Positions 28,458 to 37,990 of a DNA stretch of 64,000 nucleotides are shown here, piece by piece. Positions within the stretch are counted from its first letter, which is position 1. Each line of letters starts with the position of its first letter. The translations under genes were made by a program, and so were the position numbers. A model generated the notes under the pieces. It saw only the letters and a list, made by a program, of their open reading frames with translations, searched no databases and was not told the origin of the DNA. The stretch comes from Planctomycetota bacterium (GTDB lineage Bacteria; Planctomycetota; SZUA-567; H5-PLA8), in contig JAOSKN010000003.1 of NCBI GenBank assembly GCA_027493525.1, forward strand, positions 62,001-126,000. The letters are read 5' to 3'.

Positions 28458-29261
28458 CTATGCCTTCAGCCGCCCCTTCATCCGGCGCACGCCCAGCGCG
28501 CCCAGCACGATGGCCATCGTCACGAGCACGAGCGGGCAGGCCCAGGCCCACGCCACGCTGGTGTGCGCGGGACCGCTCACCACCAGCCGGAAGGTTTCGA
28601 TGGTATGAAAGAGCGGCGTCGCGTAGGCGGCGTACTCCAGGCCGTAGGGCAGCTCACGAACGGGGAAGACCAGGCCCGAGAGGAGCCCCAGCGGGGTAAG
28701 CCCGATCGTGAAGTAGAATTGGAAGTGATTGATGTTCTTGACCCACGAGGTCACCAGGTAGCTGATCCCGGCGAAGACGATGGAGTTCAGGAAACCGATC
28801 GCCGGGACGAGCACGGCCCAGGGCGTGCGCAGGTGTCCGAAGGCCAGGAGCACCAGCGCGACGATGGAGCTGAAGAGCAGTCCCTTGCTCCCGCACCAGA
28901 GCAGTTCTCCGGTGAAGATGTCGTGGCGCGTGAGCGGCGTCGCGAGCATGCCTTCGTAAGCTTTCTGGTAGCGCAGCCGGATGAAGGTCCCGTAGCTGGC
29001 CTCGAAGGCGGCCGTGTACATGCTGGTCATGGCCAGGAGCGCGGGGGCCATGTAGGCGTCGTACTCGAGCCCGTTGAATTCGCGGTGAATGTAACGCCCC
29101 AGGCCGAAGCCTACGGCGAGCAGGAAGAAGGTCGGTTCCAGCACGGCCGGCGTGGCGTTGGCGACGATGAACTTGCTGTAGACCTTCCAGTGGCGGTACC
29201 AGACGGCGCGCAGGCGCACGGCCTTGGAGGGCGCGCGGCGCGCGGGGGCGGCGTCACTCAT
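28458..29261 (-). CDS. ABC-2 type transporter permease
   Basis: A 267-residue integral membrane protein with six hydrophobic segments and the NodJ/ABC-2 pattern: AAFEASYGTFIRLRYQKAYE followed by GMLATPLTRHDIF, then GLTPLGLLSGLVFPVRELP before the last helices. It forms the membrane channel for the ATPase encoded just upstream, whose 3' end it overlaps by 8 bp. Such exporters move drugs, polysaccharides or lipids. The substrate is unknown. Confidence 0.93.
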   Translation of the reverse strand: MSDAAPARRAPSKAVRLRAVWYRHWKVYSKFIVANATPAVLEPTFFLLAVGFGLGRYIHREFNGLEYDAYMAPALLAMTSMYTAAFEASYGTFIRLRYQKAYEGMLATPLTRHDIFTGELLWCGSKGLLFSSIVALVLLAFGHLRTPWAVLVPAIGFLNSIVFAGISYLVTSWVKNINHFQFYFTIGLTPLGLLSGLVFPVRELPYGLEYAAYATPLFHTIETFRLVVSGPAHTSVAWAWACPLVLVTMAIVLGALGVRRMKGRLKA

Positions 29262-30168
29262 CGAGGGTCCTTCCGGTCAGTTTCAGGAACACGTCTTCCA
29301 GCGAGGTGGAACGGACCACCGCCGCGCCAAAGGCTTTTTCGCCGACCCAGCGGCGCAGCGCGGCCTCGTCGCGGTGGAAGACGAAGGCCCGGTCGCCGTG
29401 CCGCTCGGCGAGGGTTTCCGCGCCGAGGGCCACGAGCGTCTCTTCGTGGCCGCTCGCGTCGAACTCCAGCACCCACGGCGGGAGGTGCTCGGAGATCAGA
29501 TTTCGCGGCGCGTCCTCGGCGATGAGCTTGCCCTTGAAGAGGATGCCCACGCGGTCGGCGAGCTGGGCGGCTTCTTCCATGTAGTGCGTGGTGAGCAGGA
29601 TCGTCAGGCCGCGCTGCTTGAGCTGCCGGAGCGTGCCCCACATCGCGTGGCGGACCTGCGGGTCGAGGCCGGTGGTGGGTTCGTCGAGGACCAGGAGTTC
29701 CGGGTCGTTGAGGAGCGCGCGGGCGATCATCAGCCGCCGGCGCATGCCGCCGCTGAGCGCCTGGACGGCGTCGTCGTCGCGCCCCTCGAGCTGGACGAAC
29801 TTCAGGAGTTCCTGGATCTTCTTCTGAAACGCCGCGCCGCGCAGGCCGAAGAAGCCGCCGTAGATCTCGAGGTTCCGCCGCACGTCGAGGTCCTCGTCGA
29901 AGACTTCACTCTGCATCACCACGCCGAGGCGCGCCTTGACTTCGCTCTGCTCGATCCAGGGGTCGAAGCCGAGAACCTCCATTTGGCCGCCGTCGCGCGG
30001 GAGGACGGCGGCGATCATCTTCGAGAGCGTCGTCTTGCCGGCGCCGTTGGGCCCCAGCAGGGCGTAGCAGGTTCCGCGTGGGATGCGCAGATTTACCGAA
30101 TCCACGGCCGTCAAAGCGGCGTAGCGCTTCACGACCCCCTCAGTGTGCACGGCGGCCAGATTGTCCAA
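29254..30168 (-). CDS. ABC transporter ATP-binding protein
   Basis: A 304-residue ATPase of the NodI/CcmA-like (ABC-2) group. Walker A GPNGAGKT is at 39-46, the signature LSGG at 138-141, Walker B LLVLDEP at 158-164 and the H-loop histidine at 195 (LLTTHYMEEA). The extra C-terminal domain with HRDEAALRRWVGEK is common in this group. It energises the permease downstream. It is divergent from the esterase gene, with a 171-bp intergenic region. Confidence 0.95.
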   Translation of the reverse strand: MDNLAAVHTEGVVKRYAALTAVDSVNLRIPRGTCYALLGPNGAGKTTLSKMIAAVLPRDGGQMEVLGFDPWIEQSEVKARLGVVMQSEVFDEDLDVRRNLEIYGGFFGLRGAAFQKKIQELLKFVQLEGRDDDAVQALSGGMRRRLMIARALLNDPELLVLDEPTTGLDPQVRHAMWGTLRQLKQRGLTILLTTHYMEEAAQLADRVGILFKGKLIAEDAPRNLISEHLPPWVLEFDASGHEETLVALGAETLAERHGDRAFVFHRDEAALRRWVGEKAFGAAVVRSTSLEDVFLKLTGRTLDE

Positions 30169-30339
30169 GGGAATTGCTTTCAGATTCTAAGGTTAGCCCG
30201 ATACGAACGTCACGCTCCGGGGGGTAAGCCAACTACCATAGAGAGGCCCGGCGTAGGCGCAAGGGGCGCGACCCTACCTCTTGTTCTGGGGTAAGCATCC
30301 GGCTAAAGTAACCACTTCTCGTTACAGGGGATATCCCAC

Positions 30340-32998
30340 GTGCGAGTATGTGTTCTCATTTCGTGCCTCTTGGCGGCGCTGTATTGCGGCGCCTCGCGCG
30401 CCCAGACCGCCGGAGCCAACCCGTTTTCAGTTTATGTTTATACCTCGCCGGTGGACGACACGTTTCAGCCATACGGAGTTTACGTCCCGCTGGGCTGGGA
30501 CGCCTCGGCGACCGGCGAGGACCGGCATCCGGCCGTGATTTACCTGCACGGCTTCGGCGGGCGGCTTTCGACGAGCATCAGCGGCGCGCAGAAGACCTTC
30601 GCCGATGCGAACAAGTGGCTTATCGCCTACGCCGACGGGCGGGGGAGCGTGAACTACGACCATATCGGCGAACTGGACGTCCTCAAGGTGCGGCAGGAAC
30701 TGATCGACAACTTTGGGGCGCACCCGGACAAGATCTACCTGACGGGCTTCTCGATGGGCGGGCACGGCGTCTACCGGCTGGGCTGCCGCTTCCCGGACCT
30801 CTTCGCCGCCTGCCGCCCGGGCGCGGGCTGGACGGACTACAACGAATTCTACCCGCACTGGTACGAGCAAGGCAGCGCGCCGAAGCTCAGCGCGTACCTC
30901 GACCCCACCCGCGCCTCGCTGCTGGGACATACGGCCGCCGTGCCGCAGGTCGAGAACGGGCTGATGACCTCGTGGCGCGTCTACTACGGCACGGGCGACT
31001 CGGTGAATCCGCCGACCAACGCGACGCAGATGACCGACGCGTGGCAAGCGCTGGGGCACACCAGCCTGGTCAAGGTCTCGCACGGCGGAGGGCACTCGGA
31101 CGAAGCCCAGGATGTCACGTACGCGTTCTTCAACGGCAAGTCCGTGAACCGCAACCGCACGGAGGTGGTCTACCGGACGTGGCGTCTGCGCCACGACGGG
31201 GCGTACTGGATCCGGATCGACGATTTCCGCGAGCGCGAGCAGCAGGCGCGGCTCAAGGCCACCGCCAACCCCAGCACCGACGTCATCGACGTGGAGGCCA
31301 CGAACGTGGAGGCCTTCACGCTCACGCCGCCGGCCGCGGCGATCCCCGGCGCCGGCGAGGTCGTGGTGAACGTGAACGGAGTCGAGGCCTGGCGCGGGGC
31401 CTGGGACGGGGATCTGACCCTGCGCACGACCCGCGACGGCGACGGCTTCCCCGACGGCTGGACCGATGCCGCGCCGCTCGGCGGGGGCTACCATAAGATC
31501 AAGGGCCAGGAAGGGCCGCTCACCGATACCACGCGCGGGCCGTTCGTGGTCGTCTACGGCGCCTCGGGGCTGGACGCCGACCGCATCGAGGAGAACCGCA
31601 AGGCCGCGCTGCTCTTCTGCGGGCAGTGGAATTCCATGTGCGTCCTGCGCTGGGGCGGGGGGCCGCAAGTCGCAGCGGACTGGTACGAGACGCCCTACAC
31701 CTTCTCGACGGGCGCGCACATGTCCGTGAACAACAGCCGCATCGTCCAGCCGGTGAGCGACGTGGACGTCATCGGCCTGGGCATGGACCTGAGCGGGAAG
31801 AACAAGATCCTCTTCGGCGATCCCGACAGCAACCAGCTTATCGGCACGAGCTACGGCCCGCTTACGCTGCACACCGACGCCGAAGGCGGGGGATCACGGT
31901 TGGCAGCCGCACCTATGCCTTGTCCACGCACCGCTGGTGTTTCTGCTATCCCGACGCCGATGGGACGCTCACGATGGTCAGCAAGGGGCTCAACAGCAGC
32001 CTGCCCGACCTGAACTGGTCGCCTTTCGACGTGGCCAAGGACCTTGAACAGCTTCCGTGGCTGCATCCGGACTACGTGGTCTGGGACACGACCCGCGCGC
32101 CGACGGGAATCGGCAACCTGACCAACACCTACCGCTACCTTCCCGAGAGCTGGGTGGAGGCCGGCTTTTTCACGGCCGACTGGGAACTGGACGAGAACCC
32201 GCCGCAAGTGCGCGCCCGCTTCACCGGGACGCCCGTGCCGGGGCTGCCGGGCGTCTTCAGCACGGGGGGCAGGTAATCGCCGAGGCCGCCGACGGCCCAG
32301 GTGAAAGCGGTGTAGCGAAGATCGAGTACCGGCTCAACGGCGGCGCCTGGACGGAATACACCGGCCCGCTCAACGTGGCGGGCAACGGCGCGCGCGCGTA
32401 CGAATTCCGCGCGGCCGACCGCGGCCTTTCCTGGCTCTACGAGCCCGATCCGACCTACGTGCGCGCCACGCAGGCGCTCAACCGGACCGGCGAGGCGGCG
32501 CTGGACTTCGAAGTCAACGGCGCGGCGGTGGATCCCGACGGCTTGCGTCCCAAGCGTTTCAGCGGGTTGCTGCGCTCGCCGCTCGCGCGCCTTCAGCCCG
32601 GTGATAACGCGGTCCTATGGGTGGATCTGGGCGCGAACCTGTTGCCCGCGGGCGCCGAGTACGTTCCCGTCACGATCCTGCTGGGCGATCTGACGCTCGG
32701 GCCCTTCGACACGCTGCGGTACGGCGTCCTGAAATTCGACGCGCCGGGCGGCGCGCGCGTGCGGGGGCGTATCGTACTTACGGCCAGACGCCGCTACGCG
32801 CTGATCCGCCTGATCAACGTGGACCTGGAAGACGCGCTCGATATCGATCCCGGGGATCTGGACCGGCTGGTGGACGTGGAGGTGACGCTGGTGCTGGACG
32901 GGGTCTCCGCCGGACCGGTCGCATTTACGGCGCAGATGAAGCGCCGCAAGACCACCGTCAACGGGCGGCTCGTATTTATCGAAGGGCGGATTCCCTAG
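30340..32998 (+). CDS. Secreted alpha/beta-hydrolase (esterase-like), two apparent frameshifts
   Basis: Three frames joined at 31888-31892 and 32264-32269 encode one protein of about 885 residues. It starts at a GTG with a signal peptide (VLISCLLAALYCGASRAQ). The catalytic domain (about 20-270) has the nucleophile elbow GFSMGGHG, HPAVIYLHGFGG at the oxyanion side, and SHGGGHSDE with the likely His, as in PHB-depolymerase/feruloyl-esterase-type hydrolases. A middle beta-rich part, an Ig-like segment (GVAKIEYRLNGGAWTEYTGPL) and a C-terminal beta domain (DFEVNG..., DVEVTLVLDG) follow. The breaks lie in G5 and G6 runs and the reading sense resumes at once, so read errors are likely. Confidence 0.8.
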
Positions 32999-33082
32999 CA
33001 GCCGCTGAAAGGCGGCACGGTCTGGGCGTTCGAGCCGCCCGCGCTACGCAAGTAACTCGGTGGGGCTTTCGCGGCGGATCGG

Positions 33083-33589
33083 CTACTCGGTCTTGGGAAT
33101 CTTGTTATAGCCTTTCGAGGCTTGGCGCGCCTCGATGCGTTTCGATTGCAGGTCGCGCATTTCCTTCAACTCCGAGTACTTGGCGGACTCGCGCCGCAGC
33201 AGCAATGCGATGACCGAGAGCAGGACGAACGCCGCCACGCCGCCACCCAGCCAGACCCACCTGAGCCAAGGCGCATCTTGCGTAAGCGGAGCCTCGACGA
33301 CGGCGGGCGCCGCCGGTTCGGCCGGGATGGAATGAGGATCGGTTGAAGGCGGCAGCGGAGTGCGGCGAATGGCCAGCAACTGGTCGGCCATCTGGTTGTG
33401 CTTCAACTGCGCGGCCTTGTAATCCTTGTCCGCCTGGATCATCTGGACCTTCTGGTCGGTCAGGACCTGGTTGACCCTGTTTTCGGCGTCGCGTTCGGCG
33501 GTGGGCACGTCCACGGCGCCGAGCACGGAGCGTTCGGCACATAGGAAGCCGGCCAACAGAAGGATGCCAGCGATTCGAAAGGACGCCAT
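33083..33589 (-). CDS. Membrane-anchored hypothetical protein
   Basis: A 168-residue protein with an N-terminal signal or anchor (FRIAGILLLAGFLCAER), a helical, charged periplasmic stretch (TAERDAENRVNQVLTDQKVQ, then QADKDYKAAQLKHNQMADQLL), a Pro-rich linker, one membrane helix (WVWLGGGVAAFVLLSVIALLL) and a basic cytosolic tail with a short coiled coil. No family is recognised. It is on the same strand as, and 142 bp downstream of, the pseudopilin operon, so a link to that system is possible but not shown. Confidence 0.7.
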   Translation of the reverse strand: MASFRIAGILLLAGFLCAERSVLGAVDVPTAERDAENRVNQVLTDQKVQMIQADKDYKAAQLKHNQMADQLLAIRRTPLPPSTDPHSIPAEPAAPAVVEAPLTQDAPWLRWVWLGGGVAAFVLLSVIALLLRRESAKYSELKEMRDLQSKRIEARQASKGYNKIPKTE

Positions 33590-33731
33590 TGCCGGAACTC
33601 CTAGCCACCCAGCGCCCCGTGCGGGTCGCGCAAACAAAGCCGGCTTGAGAGTCGCCGGATGCGGGCGAGTCGCCCGCGCTTCACCATCCTTGCGGTCGCC
33701 GCGCCTGCGCGCGCGGACGACCCGCGTCGGG

Positions 33732-36050
33732 CTACTGGCCCGGGGTCATCTCTTCCCAGCTCAGGCTCTCGAACTTGGTGCCGACCGGGATGTAGATCTC
33801 GACGTGGCTGGACGGCTCCTTGTCCGAGACGCGCGGATCGTAGACGAAGCGCGCGTAATTATTGAAGAGGATCGCCTCGTCGCGCGCGACCATGGTGCCG
33901 AAAATCTTCATGCCGGTGCCGTTGGTGTTGCCCATGCGCCCGCCGAAGAGATGGTTGGTGTAGAAGATGCCGCTGATGTTCGCCGGCCGCACGTTGGTGG
34001 TCTGCACCGCGCTGTTGTTGCTGTCGTTGGGCGCGACGAACTTGGTGGTCCGGCCCGTGCCCGAGCCGGCGGTGCTGAAGGCCTTGAGGTAGTCGTCGGG
34101 GAAGACCGACTCGTAGTATTTCAACTTGGTGGTCGGCTGCGCGCCGTCGTCCCAGTTCGCCGCGTTGTTGTACTTGACCATGTTGAGCTTGCCGGTGCCG
34201 GCGTTGTAGTAGGTGGCGTTGTTCAGCGCGGCCGGGATGGTCCCGCTGGGGAACTGGGCGGTGGCGTCGGTGGTGACGTCGGCCTTGTAATCGCCCTTGA
34301 AATAGGGCGCGCCCGCCGAATAGTCCGTCACGTACCCGATGGCCGCGTCCGTGGGATCGACTTGGTACTTTTGCAGCGTGGCGTCCTGGAATCCCGATTG
34401 GAAGTAGGAATTCCTGACCGTATTCCACGAATCGTCGGTACGGTAGTACTGCCCCAAAACCATGCTGCCCTTGGCGGCGTATCCGATCAGATCCTTGTCC
34501 TTATTGGCTTCATTGGTCGTCGCGATATTCGGGTTGTTGATGTTCGTGCTGCTGTTGCCGTTGTTCGGGTCGCGGAAGGTCGGCGGGTCCGAGTAGACGA
34601 TGTCGCCGGGGATGCTCATGTTGCGGCCGATGTAAATCGTGCCCTGGCCCTTGACGGTGCCCGTGATCAGCAGGTCGTTGGTGACGACGACGGGCCCGGA
34701 GACGACGATCGGCTGCTGCGGCGTGCCGATGAGCGCGAGGTTCCCATTGCGCTCCTGGAGTTCGGGATTGATCTTGGTGGTGAGCGCATGGGTGTCCACG
34801 CTCATCGTGCCGCTGGTGGCGTCCCACGTGGCGATGCGGCCGTTCTCGTCGGCATCGTTGCCGTAGACCGAATCCTTCCCGGGACCGCCGACGATATAGT
34901 TGTAGTTATTGGGGTCGGTCGGATCGAGGCCCGGCGCCTTGAGCTGCTTGATCACGCCGCCCGTGCCGCCGGCGTCGCCGATGTCCGGGCGCTCCGGACG
35001 GACGGTGTTGTTGGCTTCGTTCTTGAAGAAGGCCATGTCGCCCAGGTAGGGGATGTCCAGGGGTTTCTGGCCGGTGACGGGCTCGTAGATGCCCTTCCAG
35101 CCGAGTTTGTAGTCGATCTTGTCGAGAATCCCGTTGCCGTTGGTGTCCTCGCCCGAGTTCAGCGCGCCGTTGTTGTTGGTGTCCTCCGAGTAGGCGGGAT
35201 TGGCGGGCAGCACCTGCTGGTCGGTCGTGGCGATGCCCTTGGGTCCCGCGCGATACTGGGTTAGGGTTTGGTAGGTCGGGACGCCGTTGATGACCCCGGC
35301 CGCGTTGATCGCGGGGTTGATGGCCGCGTACATCAGCCCGTTGATGGTCGGGCCGCCGGAGAAGCCCAGGTTGCCATTCGAGCCGATGTTGCCGTGGATG
35401 TAGATGGGCGTGCCGTACATCCAGCCGTAATTGTTCGCGAAGTAGGCGAAGTCGTAGATCTTGCTGTCGCCGATCACGCCGTATTTCACGAAGCGGCGCA
35501 CCTGGCGGTAGAGGTAGCGCCCCGAGAGCGGGTCGAGCATGCGCGCCTGAGCCTTCAGTTCGACGGTGGTGTAGCGGAAGCCCACGTTCGATTCGATCAT
35601 CCGGGCGCTGAGCTTGACGTCGCCCGGGCCCCACTCCCGCCAGCCGTCCAGGCTGCCCCAGCGGTTGATGAAGTTTCCGGTGGAGCCTCCGAGGTAATCG
35701 TAGGTCTTGGGATCCTCCGTGGTGCTGGAGCGGAGCTGGTTGCTGAGCATGGCGATGGGGGACTGCGAGGCGTCGCCGATCGGCGACATGGCGTTGTCGC
35801 CCAGTTTGTTCGCGTCGTTCTGGACGTCGAAGTTGCGGAAGATTCGTTCGACGTTCCAGTCGTTGGCGGACTCGGCCAGTTCCAGGGTGTAGGAGAGCGT
35901 CGAATCGCTCTCCTGCCGCGTCGCGTTGCTGCGCATGCGCTCGGCGAAGAAGAGCGTCATGGAAGCCAGCAGCGTGACCATCATCATGGCCAGGAAGAGT
36001 CCCGAGCCGCGCTGGTTGCGCCGCGAAAGGAGCGCTCGATGCGTCGCCAT
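33732..36050 (-). CDS. PilX-like pilus assembly protein with Ca-binding loops
   Basis: A 772-residue protein. The N-terminus RGSGLFLAMMMVTLLASMTLF, followed by FAERMRSNATRQE, matches the PilX/minor-pilin type (no classical prepilin cleavage motif; one hydrophobic helix and a Glu soon after). The rest is a large Asn/Gly/Thr-rich extracytoplasmic domain with dockerin-like calcium loops (EDTNNNGALNSGEDTNGNG, then ILDKID). Repeated short beta segments (PIYIHGNIGSNGNLGFSGG, LLITGTVKGQGTIYIGRN) suggest a beta-helix. It is the third gene of an operon with PilV- and PulJ-like pseudopilins, and probably caps or initiates a type II secretion or type IV pilus-like pseudopilus. Confidence 0.85.
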   Translation of the reverse strand: MATHRALLSRRNQRGSGLFLAMMMVTLLASMTLFFAERMRSNATRQESDSTLSYTLELAESANDWNVERIFRNFDVQNDANKLGDNAMSPIGDASQSPIAMLSNQLRSSTTEDPKTYDYLGGSTGNFINRWGSLDGWREWGPGDVKLSARMIESNVGFRYTTVELKAQARMLDPLSGRYLYRQVRRFVKYGVIGDSKIYDFAYFANNYGWMYGTPIYIHGNIGSNGNLGFSGGPTINGLMYAAINPAINAAGVINGVPTYQTLTQYRAGPKGIATTDQQVLPANPAYSEDTNNNGALNSGEDTNGNGILDKIDYKLGWKGIYEPVTGQKPLDIPYLGDMAFFKNEANNTVRPERPDIGDAGGTGGVIKQLKAPGLDPTDPNNYNYIVGGPGKDSVYGNDADENGRIATWDATSGTMSVDTHALTTKINPELQERNGNLALIGTPQQPIVVSGPVVVTNDLLITGTVKGQGTIYIGRNMSIPGDIVYSDPPTFRDPNNGNSSTNINNPNIATTNEANKDKDLIGYAAKGSMVLGQYYRTDDSWNTVRNSYFQSGFQDATLQKYQVDPTDAAIGYVTDYSAGAPYFKGDYKADVTTDATAQFPSGTIPAALNNATYYNAGTGKLNMVKYNNAANWDDGAQPTTKLKYYESVFPDDYLKAFSTAGSGTGRTTKFVAPNDSNNSAVQTTNVRPANISGIFYTNHLFGGRMGNTNGTGMKIFGTMVARDEAILFNNYARFVYDPRVSDKEPSSHVEIYIPVGTKFESLSWEEMTPGQ

Positions 36051-36069
36051 GGTTCTCTGTCTCCGGAGC

Positions 36070-36771
36070 CTAGAAGTTACGCAGACAGTAGGTGTCGTGC
36101 GTCACGATGGTCGTGAAGGTGGTGCCCTGGTCGGTGCGCATGGGCGTGACGTTTTTGCGGCCGATGCGGATTTGCAGGCGCCGTCCGGTCTTGATCACCA
36201 GGAAGCCGCTCTTGGGTACGTTGGTGCAGACGATGTCGAACTGCCCGCCGGGCCCTTCGCGAACCAGCCAGCCGTCGTCGTCGTCGAAGAGGCCGTTGTT
36301 GTTGTCGTCGATCCCGTTGCCCGCGATTTCCCGGTCGGCGTAGCGCCAATAGTACGTCAACGCCGTGGCGGTCGTTCCCAGATCGACGGTCTTGGTCGCC
36401 TCGTCGAAGCGCGGTTTGTTGAAGCGGACGGCTTTCGTGATCGGCCCGTTGGCCGATGGATAGCCCGAAGGCGGCGAGACGGTCAGGGAGGTTCCCGTGA
36501 CCGTGTCGGTGTTGGTTTCGCTCACGGTGCTGAAGTCCGCGAGCGCCGCGCTGATCGTGCGCATTTCTTCCTTCATGGTGTCCAGCGCCGTGCGCGTGCG
36601 AGTCTGCTGGTCGGAGACGATCAGCTCGAATTTCATGTGCTCCGAGGTCGTGTGCACCACGATGATGGTGACCATCACCACGACCGTGATGACGCTGATG
36701 CTGATCATCATTTCAAGCAGCGTGAAGCCTCGCGCGCGCCGGGCGCGTCCGAGCCTGGGGAAGCCGCGCAT
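36070..36771 (-). CDS. PulJ/PilW-like minor pseudopilin
   Basis: A 233-residue protein with the prepilin peptidase site RARG^FTLLEMM (cleavage after G15, Glu at +5) and the following hydrophobic helix (ISVITVVVMVTIIVV). The globular domain carries a calcium-type loop (GNGIDDNNNGLFDDDDG). The start is fixed by the one-base overlap (TGATG) with the PilV-like gene upstream. It probably forms part of a pseudopilus tip together with its neighbours; a major pilin and the ATPase are not in this window. Confidence 0.9.
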   Translation of the reverse strand: MRGFPRLGRARRARGFTLLEMMISISVITVVVMVTIIVVHTTSEHMKFELIVSDQQTRTRTALDTMKEEMRTISAALADFSTVSETNTDTVTGTSLTVSPPSGYPSANGPITKAVRFNKPRFDEATKTVDLGTTATALTYYWRYADREIAGNGIDDNNNGLFDDDDGWLVREGPGGQFDIVCTNVPKSGFLVIKTGRRLQIRIGRKNVTPMRTDQGTTFTTIVTHDTYCLRNF

Positions 36772-37706
36772 CAGGGGTGCTCCTTGGTGACGACCGCGAA
36801 GAGGTCGGAACGTTCCGGCCCGTACGGGCCCGTCCATTGAATGGTGACCACGATGGGCAGGAAGCGGAACCCGTCGATGACCGCGTCGTCCCGCTTGTCG
36901 ATGACGCTGGGCTTGGTCACGTCGCCGTTCACGTAGCCGTCCGGCGGGTAGCCGGTGTCGTTGGAGTCCCCGTCCCCGTTGATGTCCATGGGGAAGGGGT
37001 TCGGGGTGCTGTCCATGTAGTTGCGGTTGCCGGTGATGTCTATCCCGATCGGATTGCGCTGATACCACTTGCTGGCCGAGGAATTGGCGGGCAGGCCCAA
37101 TAACCTCCCGAAATCGCCCTCGTTGGGCTGTTCGTTGGTGATGATGGTGATCAGGCCCATCGGGCGGCCGGGGATCGGGTCGAGGTAGATGTCCAGCCGC
37201 CCATTGCCGTTCAGATCCTCGTCGGAATCCAGGATCCCGTTGTTGTTCGCGTCCTCGCCCACGATGAAGGTCGTGGAGTCGCCCTTCCCGGCGTTCGGCC
37301 CGCTCGTGTAGTAGAGATACCCGCTCGAATTCACGCCCACGTTCGACTCGGGAGCGCCCTTGATCGCGATGGTCCCGGAGGTCTCGATGCCGCCGTGCGT
37401 GACCGAGCCCGTGCCGATATCGCCGCCGCCGGAGGCTTCGCCGGTGGAGACCGAGCCCAGCATGGTGTAGTCGAGGGGGCCGTAACGCTGAAAGACCAGG
37501 TCGAGCGAGTCCCCGCTGGCGATGTGCATGCGGATCTCGTCGATCTTCGCCGCGGCGAACTGCATGGCCAGGCGCCGTTCTTCGGTCAGTCGCGCGCCCC
37601 GCATGTGCGTGGCGAACATCGTCAGACTCGCGGTAATGGCCACTACCAGAATAAGCGCGGCAATCATTACTTCGATCAGGCTCATGCCGCGAGATGGCTT
37701 CTTCAT
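36771..37706 (-). CDS. PilV/PulI-like minor pseudopilin
   Basis: A 311-residue protein with prepilin motif SRG^MSLIEVMIAALILV (cleavage after G7, Glu at +5) and an inner-membrane helix to about residue 27. The domain after it contains two calcium-type loops (GEDANNNGILDSDEDLNGNG and DINGDGDSNDTG). It is the first gene of the minor-pseudopilin operon; the ribosome site GGAGGAAG is 4-6 bp before its ATG. The 284-bp gap upstream is AT-rich for this genome and likely holds the promoter; I could not assign boxes with confidence. Confidence 0.9.
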   Translation of the reverse strand: MKKPSRGMSLIEVMIAALILVVAITASLTMFATHMRGARLTEERRLAMQFAAAKIDEIRMHIASGDSLDLVFQRYGPLDYTMLGSVSTGEASGGGDIGTGSVTHGGIETSGTIAIKGAPESNVGVNSSGYLYYTSGPNAGKGDSTTFIVGEDANNNGILDSDEDLNGNGRLDIYLDPIPGRPMGLITIITNEQPNEGDFGRLLGLPANSSASKWYQRNPIGIDITGNRNYMDSTPNPFPMDINGDGDSNDTGYPPDGYVNGDVTKPSVIDKRDDAVIDGFRFLPIVVTIQWTGPYGPERSDLFAVVTKEHP

Positions 37707-37990
37707 GCCTTCCTCCGTCCGACCTTTTCCTTACGCTCGGCTTACGCGCCAAGTGCAGGCAGGGCATTAGAGGTGAACTTGGCCAATCAAATTGGCTGGA
37801 TACTTTAGGATTGCCCCAACGAATTCCCCGGTGTTTCGTTATACCCCAATAAGCCCCTGTGACAATACGGGGGTGCTGGGTTTATTATTAAATTCTATGC
37901 GGTTAATGCACGGTGCGTAAGGCTTTATGTTTTTGATGTCAGCTAGGCTCTTGCGGCTTCTTTCTGTTCCTACACGCGAGAATAGTGGCT

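Noticed and set aside
37707-37990. Sigma-28 type promoter before the pseudopilin operon (CTAAA)
   Set aside because: No matching downstream box at the required distance.
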